NCBI GenBank assembly: GCA_007122505.1
Contig: SKTQ01000226.1
Location: 1-9,923, forward strand
DNA from: Bacteroidales bacterium
GTDB lineage: Bacteria; Bacteroidota; Bacteroidia; Bacteroidales; UBA7960
DNA length: 9,923 nt
Direction of reading: 5' to 3'
Made by a program: the position numbers and the translations under genes. Below the pieces are notes generated by a model. That model searched no databases, had not been told where the DNA came from, and was given only the letters and a program-made list of their open reading frames with translations. Position 1 is the stretch's first letter. Every line of letters starts with the position of its first letter. Shown here piece after piece: positions 6,414 to 9,923 of the stretch.

Positions 6414-7247
6414 ATGAAAACAACATATAAATTTAATAAGAGTCACATTGCTTATTTCATTATGCCGGTTTTGCTTGTCTTTTTCGGTTGTGAGCGTGAT
6501 GATTTCCAGAAACTGGATGAGCGCAACTGGCAGTTGGTTTGGAGCGATGAATTTGAAGGTGAGGCAGGAGAACTGCCGGATCCGTCGAAATGGACATTTG
6601 ACCTGGGAACCGGAGAAGATGGCTGGGGTAACCAGGAATTACAGAGATATACCAATAATCCGGAAAATGTATCGCTGGATGGAGAAGGAAATTTGGTGAT
6701 CACGGCAATCCGTGACGGAAATAGTTTCACTTCAGCCAGGATCAAAACACAAGGTCTTTTTGCACAGCAATATGGCCGTTTTGAAGCAAGGTTGAAAACC
6801 CCTTTCGGTCCCGGTTTGTGGCCTGCATTCTGGCTGCTGGGCGACAATGTTGATACGGTGGGATGGCCTCAATGCGGCGAGATTGATATTATGGAACTCC
6901 GGGGGCAGCAACCGCACATTATCCATGGCTCTGTCCATGGCCCAGGTTATTCGGGCGGAAACCCGGTCAGCGGAAGCTATACGCTGATCAATGGCCGGTT
7001 TGATATGGACTACCACGTGTTTGCCATTGAATGGGATGAGGACAGGATTGACTTTTTTGTAAATGATTTTCTCTATCAACGCATTGAGCCGGAAGATGTA
7101 CCCGGTGAATGGGTGTTTGACCATCCTTTTTTCATTATTCTTAATGTGGCAGTTGGCGGTAGTTTTGTAGGCTTCCCAATTGACCAAACCCCGTTCCCGC
7201 AGAGAATGATAGTGGATTATGTAAGGGTTTACACTGCGGTGGATTAA
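6414..7247 (+). CDS. GH16 endo-beta-1,3-glucanase (laminarinase-type) lipoprotein
   Basis: The 277-aa product has a lipoprotein signal ending V-F-F-G-C (Cys26), then E-R-D-D, suggesting display on the outer face of the outer membrane. The rest is one GH16 jelly-roll domain. It begins W-Q-L-V-W-S-D-E-F, and contains G-N-Q-E-L-Q-R-Y, G-R-F-E-A-R-L-K, G-L-W-P-A-F-W-L-L-G and the catalytic G-E-I-D-I-M-E with E156 as nucleophile, D158 assisting and E161 as acid/base. The extra Met in E-x-D-x-M-E is the bulge form typical of laminarinases (GH16 subfamily 3), not of lichenases or kappa-carrageenases. It ends with the usual V-D-Y-V-R-V-Y strand. It is expected to make endo cuts in beta-1,3-glucan, releasing oligosaccharides for GH17 and GH30. 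No binding module is attached; the neighbouring lipoprotein may supply this. The A-rich leader without a Shine-Dalgarno sequence is normal for the phylum. Confidence 0.97.
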   Translation: MKTTYKFNKSHIAYFIMPVLLVFFGCERDDFQKLDERNWQLVWSDEFEGEAGELPDPSKWTFDLGTGEDGWGNQELQRYTNNPENVSLDGEGNLVITAIRDGNSFTSARIKTQGLFAQQYGRFEARLKTPFGPGLWPAFWLLGDNVDTVGWPQCGEIDIMELRGQQPHIIHGSVHGPGYSGGNPVSGSYTLINGRFDMDYHVFAIEWDEDRIDFFVNDFLYQRIEPEDVPGEWVFDHPFFIILNVAVGGSFVGFPIDQTPFPQRMIVDYVRVYTAVD

Positions 7248-7256
7248 TGGTTAAAG

Positions 7257-7304
7257 ATAGACAGTCGACAATTGATGATCAGTCTTCGATTGTCGATTGT
7301 CTAT
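7257..7304 (+). other. Long intergenic hairpin between GH16 and GH17 genes
   Basis: Arms 7257-7275 and 7286-7304 pair over 19 bp with no bulges and only two G-U wobbles, around a 10-nt loop (7276-7285). It begins 10 nt after the GH16 stop codon. No T-tract follows, so a simple terminator is unlikely. It could stabilise the 3' end of the upstream message, attenuate downstream expression, or be a copy of a dispersed intergenic repeat; the repeated TCGA-TTGT composition suggests the last. The other 65 nt up to the GH17 start are AT-rich and show nothing else I recognise. Confidence 0.7.
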
Positions 7305-7361
7305 ATTTAAAATCAATAACTACAAATTTCTCAATATCAACACATAACAAACTTCAAACAC

Positions 7362-8636
7362 ATGAAACGGACTTTTCAATCTCTGATTTCTCTATTTGCA
7401 TTGATGTGGCTTTTTTCGTGCGCCCCAGGGCTGGACCCTGTGGTGGACAAAACGGCGGCCGACATACTCGGAAACCCGGGTTACCAGGCAATTTCCTATG
7501 GCGGATACCGCGAAATAACCAGGGATATTCAGCCAACCATCCCACAGCTGAAAGAAGACATGAAAATATTGTCGGCAATGGGCGTAAAATTACTGAGGAC
7601 CTACAATGTGCACTATGATGAGGCCGCAAACCTGCTGGAAGCAATCAGGCGACTGAGAAATGATGATCCGGAGTTTGAGATGTATGTGATGCTGGGTGCT
7701 TGGATAGACTGCAAAAATGCCTGGACAGATCTTCCCGATCGAATTCGCGACCAGGATAGTGAACGCAATGCCATTGAAATTGCCCGTGCAGTAGAACTGA
7801 CTCAGCAATATCCCGAAATCGTAAAAATCATTGCAGTAGGCAATGAGGCCATGGTACATTGGGCCACTGAATACTATGTTGAGCCGGCCATCATACTCGG
7901 ATGGGTCAATCATTTGCAAGACCTGAAACAACGCGGCGAACTGCCGGAAACATTGTGGATCACCAGTTCAGATAATTTTGCATCCTGGGGTGGTGGCGGC
8001 ACAGAGTACCATAATGATGATCTGAACGCGTTGATTGAAGCGGTAGATTTCATTTCCATGCATACCTATCCCATGCATGATACGCATTACAACCCGGACT
8101 TCTGGGGTGTGCCGGAAGAAGAATACCACCTTTCCGATATCGAAAAGATACATTCGGCCATGATCAGGGCCAGGGATTACGCCATTTCGCAGTATGAAAG
8201 TGTGGTTGCCTATATGCACAGCCTTGATATTGATAAGCCCGTCCATATTGGCGAAACCGGCTGGGCGACCATTTCCAATGAATACTATGGAGATGACGGT
8301 GCAAGGGCAATCAACGAATATAAATCGGCTCTCTATTACTGGCATATCAGGGAGTGGACCGACAGAGAAGGCATTTCATGCTTCTATTTTGAGGCCTTTG
8401 ACGAGAAATGGAAAGATGCCGGCAATCCGCTGGGCTCAGAAAACCATTTTGGGCTGATCAACTTACAGGCACAAGCCAAGTATCCCATTTGGGACCTAGT
8501 GGATAACGGAACTTTCGACGGGCTTACCCGTGACGGAATGCCTATCACCAAGACATTTAACGGTGATAAGGAAGCCATGATGAAAACCGTGAAAGTGCCA
8601 CCGACACGGCAAGAAATCCTGGAAATGCACAGATAA
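7362..8636 (+). CDS. GH17 beta-1,3-glucanase-type lipoprotein
   Basis: The 424-aa product has a lipoprotein signal ending L-W-L-F-S-C (Cys20). The residues after the Cys (A-P-G-L-D) lack the immediate acidic run of its neighbours. The TIM-barrel domain (about 35-380) shows GH17 features: G-V-K-L-L-R-T-Y near the N-terminus, acid/base A-V-G-N-E-A with E162, the H-T-Y-P strand, nucleophile I-G-E-T-G-W with E298, and F-E-A-F-D-E-K-W-K (344-351), which closes the active site in this family. It should act on unbranched beta-1,3-glucan or its oligosaccharides, as shown for Formosa laminarin GH17 enzymes; transglycosylation is also possible in this family. It is followed after 23 nt by the GH30 gene. 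A shorter overlapping frame starting at 7247 is not real, since the signal peptide and lipobox fix the 7362 start. Confidence 0.95.
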   Translation: MKRTFQSLISLFALMWLFSCAPGLDPVVDKTAADILGNPGYQAISYGGYREITRDIQPTIPQLKEDMKILSAMGVKLLRTYNVHYDEAANLLEAIRRLRNDDPEFEMYVMLGAWIDCKNAWTDLPDRIRDQDSERNAIEIARAVELTQQYPEIVKIIAVGNEAMVHWATEYYVEPAIILGWVNHLQDLKQRGELPETLWITSSDNFASWGGGGTEYHNDDLNALIEAVDFISMHTYPMHDTHYNPDFWGVPEEEYHLSDIEKIHSAMIRARDYAISQYESVVAYMHSLDIDKPVHIGETGWATISNEYYGDDGARAINEYKSALYYWHIREWTDREGISCFYFEAFDEKWKDAGNPLGSENHFGLINLQAQAKYPIWDLVDNGTFDGLTRDGMPITKTFNGDKEAMMKTVKVPPTRQEILEMHR

Positions 8637-8659
8637 CCGATCCCCCTGAAGCAAGGAAA

Positions 8660-9923
8660 ATGAAAAGTCGAATCCGCTTAATTTTCGCATTGATAATCAT
8701 CATTGTAATGAATAGTTGCAAAGAAATAAGCACATTGGAAGCGGAGATTTTTGAGACTTCAGAGAGTGGTAATAAGCTTTCGAGAATTACTGACTTTCAT
8801 GAGGTGGAGGATTTTGTGGAAATAACCATTATTCCTGATGAAAAATTCCAGATCATAACCGGAATTGGGGGTTCATTTACCGAAGCGTCGGCACACTTGC
8901 TTAATCAACTAAGCCGGGAGAACCGCAACAAAATCCTGGAAGCCTATTTTGGCGATTCAGGCGCACGATATTCTCTGACCCGCACCCACATGAATTCCTG
9001 CGATTTTTCGCTTGGCAATTATTCATATGCGCCTGTTGAGGGGGATATTCATCTGGAGCACTTTTCCATAAAACGTAGCATGGATGACATCATCCCAGTG
9101 ATCAAAGATGCCATGGCCATTTCCAACGATGGATTCAAAATCATATCATCACCGTGGACGGCCCCGCCTTGGATGAAGGATAACAATGACTGGCGCGGCG
9201 GCCGATTGCTGCCTGAATACTATGATACATGGGCATTGTTTTTCTCAAAATATATTGATGCATATCGCGAACAAGGCATTGAAATCTGGGCCTTTACTGT
9301 TGAAAACGAACCCTTGGGCAACGATTACAACTGGGAAAGCATGCATTTCACACCAAATGAGATGAATGACTTTGTTAAAAATCACCTTGGCCCCCGATTA
9401 AGATCCGATGGTCATGATACAAAAATATTCGGTTATGACCAGAACCGCGATGAAGAACTCATTGAGTGGGTGGATGCTATGTATGATGATGAGGAAGCTG
9501 CCAAATATTACGATGGTACAGCGGTGCACTGGTATGGAAGCACTTTTTATTATTTCCCCGATGCACTGCAATACGCACATCAAAAAGCACCTGACAAGCA
9601 TTTGATCCAAACGGAGGCATGCATTGATGACGAAGTTCCAAGGTGGCAAGATGATGCCTGGTACTGGTCTAAAGAAGCCACCGACTGGGGGTATCACTGG
9701 GCACCCGCTGAAAGAAGACATTTGCATCCAACATATGTGCCCGTGTTCAGGTACGCCAACGATATTATCGGCTGCTTTAACAATTGGGTTGACGGATGGG
9801 TAGACTGGAACATGGTGCTTGACAGGCAGGGTGGCCCCAACTGGGCGGAAAACTGGTGCATTGCCCCGGTAATTGTCGATCCCGATAAAGATGAAGTGTA
9901 TTTTACACCTCTGTATTACATCA
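8660..9923 (+). CDS. GH30 beta-glucanase/glucosidase lipoprotein, 3' end beyond window
   Basis: The frame is open from ATG 8660 to the window end (421 codons read, no stop). It starts with a lipoprotein signal ending I-V-M-N-S-C (Cys20), then K-E. The GH30 catalytic barrel is clear: G-I-G-G-S-F-T-E-A near the start, S-S-P-W-T-A-P-P-W-M-K, acid/base T-V-E-N-E-P with E217, nucleophile Q-T-E-A-C with E319, and G-W-V-D-W-N-M-V-L-D. This architecture is that of GH30 subfamilies 1 and 3, covering beta-glucosidases, glucosylceramidases and beta-1,6-glucanases. Next to GH16 and GH17 the likely job is removal of beta-1,6-linked glucose side chains, making the backbone accessible to GH17. The missing part should be the rest of the barrel edge and the C-terminal beta-sandwich, about 60-100 residues by family length. 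The gap of 23 nt to the GH17 gene points to the same transcript. Confidence 0.96.
   Translation, partial: MKSRIRLIFALIIIIVMNSCKEISTLEAEIFETSESGNKLSRITDFHEVEDFVEITIIPDEKFQIITGIGGSFTEASAHLLNQLSRENRNKILEAYFGDSGARYSLTRTHMNSCDFSLGNYSYAPVEGDIHLEHFSIKRSMDDIIPVIKDAMAISNDGFKIISSPWTAPPWMKDNNDWRGGRLLPEYYDTWALFFSKYIDAYREQGIEIWAFTVENEPLGNDYNWESMHFTPNEMNDFVKNHLGPRLRSDGHDTKIFGYDQNRDEELIEWVDAMYDDEEAAKYYDGTAVHWYGSTFYYFPDALQYAHQKAPDKHLIQTEACIDDEVPRWQDDAWYWSKEATDWGYHWAPAERRHLHPTYVPVFRYANDIIGCFNNWVDGWVDWNMVLDRQGGPNWAENWCIAPVIVDPDKDEVYFTPLYYI

Noticed and set aside
7257..7304. Reading the hairpin as an intrinsic terminator
   Set aside because: No run of T follows either arm, and the next gene continues the same enzymatic pathway on the same strand, so full termination is unlikely.
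7247..7618. 123-codon forward frame overlapping the GH16 stop and the GH17 start
   Set aside because: Its first part translates the hairpin repeat and its second part is an out-of-frame reading of the GH17 N-terminus. The GH17 frame has a lipobox and catalytic motifs.
1..9923. CRISPR arrays, tRNA or rRNA genes, insertion sequences, phage or defence genes
   Set aside because: I found no regularly spaced repeats, cloverleaf-like segments, transposase motifs with terminal inverted repeats, or defence-type domains anywhere in the window.

Overview
The window looks like part of a polysaccharide utilization locus from a member of the Bacteroidota. The evidence is the set of lipoprotein enzymes with short N-terminal lipoboxes (two followed by an acidic C-E-R-D start), A-rich leaders without Shine-Dalgarno sequences, one good match to the Bacteroidota -7 promoter element (TAnnTTTG), and the enzyme families themselves. 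I cannot name a genus. Every supported gene is on the + strand.

Region by region: 1-168 is a leader with a promoter-like element and a strong palindrome ahead of a 219-aa multi-pass membrane protein of unknown function (169-828). That gene is closed off by a textbook intrinsic terminator (941-968). A non-coding stretch (969-1342) carries a LacI-type palindrome and a possible promoter, and then a five-gene, same-strand cluster begins and runs off the right edge: a 1048-aa protein joining a clan GH-A glycosidase domain to what looks like an outer-membrane beta-barrel (1343-4489); a 622-aa surface lipoprotein with several carbohydrate-binding-like beta-sandwich modules and no recognisable catalytic domain (4504-6372); a GH16 laminarinase-type lipoprotein (6414-7247); a GH17 beta-1,3-glucanase-type lipoprotein (7362-8636); and a GH30 beta-glucanase/glucosidase lipoprotein cut by the window end (8660-9923). 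The gaps are 14, 41, 114 and 23 nt, so the five genes are probably one operon; the 114-nt gap contains a long hairpin.

How the genes may work together: GH16 and GH17 cut beta-1,3-glucan main chains, and GH30 enzymes of this type remove or cut beta-1,6-linked glucose. Together they fit a laminarin-like or fungal/oomycete-like beta-1,3/1,6-glucan. The modular lipoprotein would hold the polymer at the cell surface. No SusC/SusD pair is visible in this window.

The most unusual element is the first gene of the cluster: a signal peptide, a GH-A TIM barrel with both catalytic glutamates, and then about 600 residues that read as an outer-membrane barrel without an evident TonB plug. If correct, this is a glycosidase covalently attached to an outer-membrane channel or anchor, directly beside its presumed glycan-binding partner.
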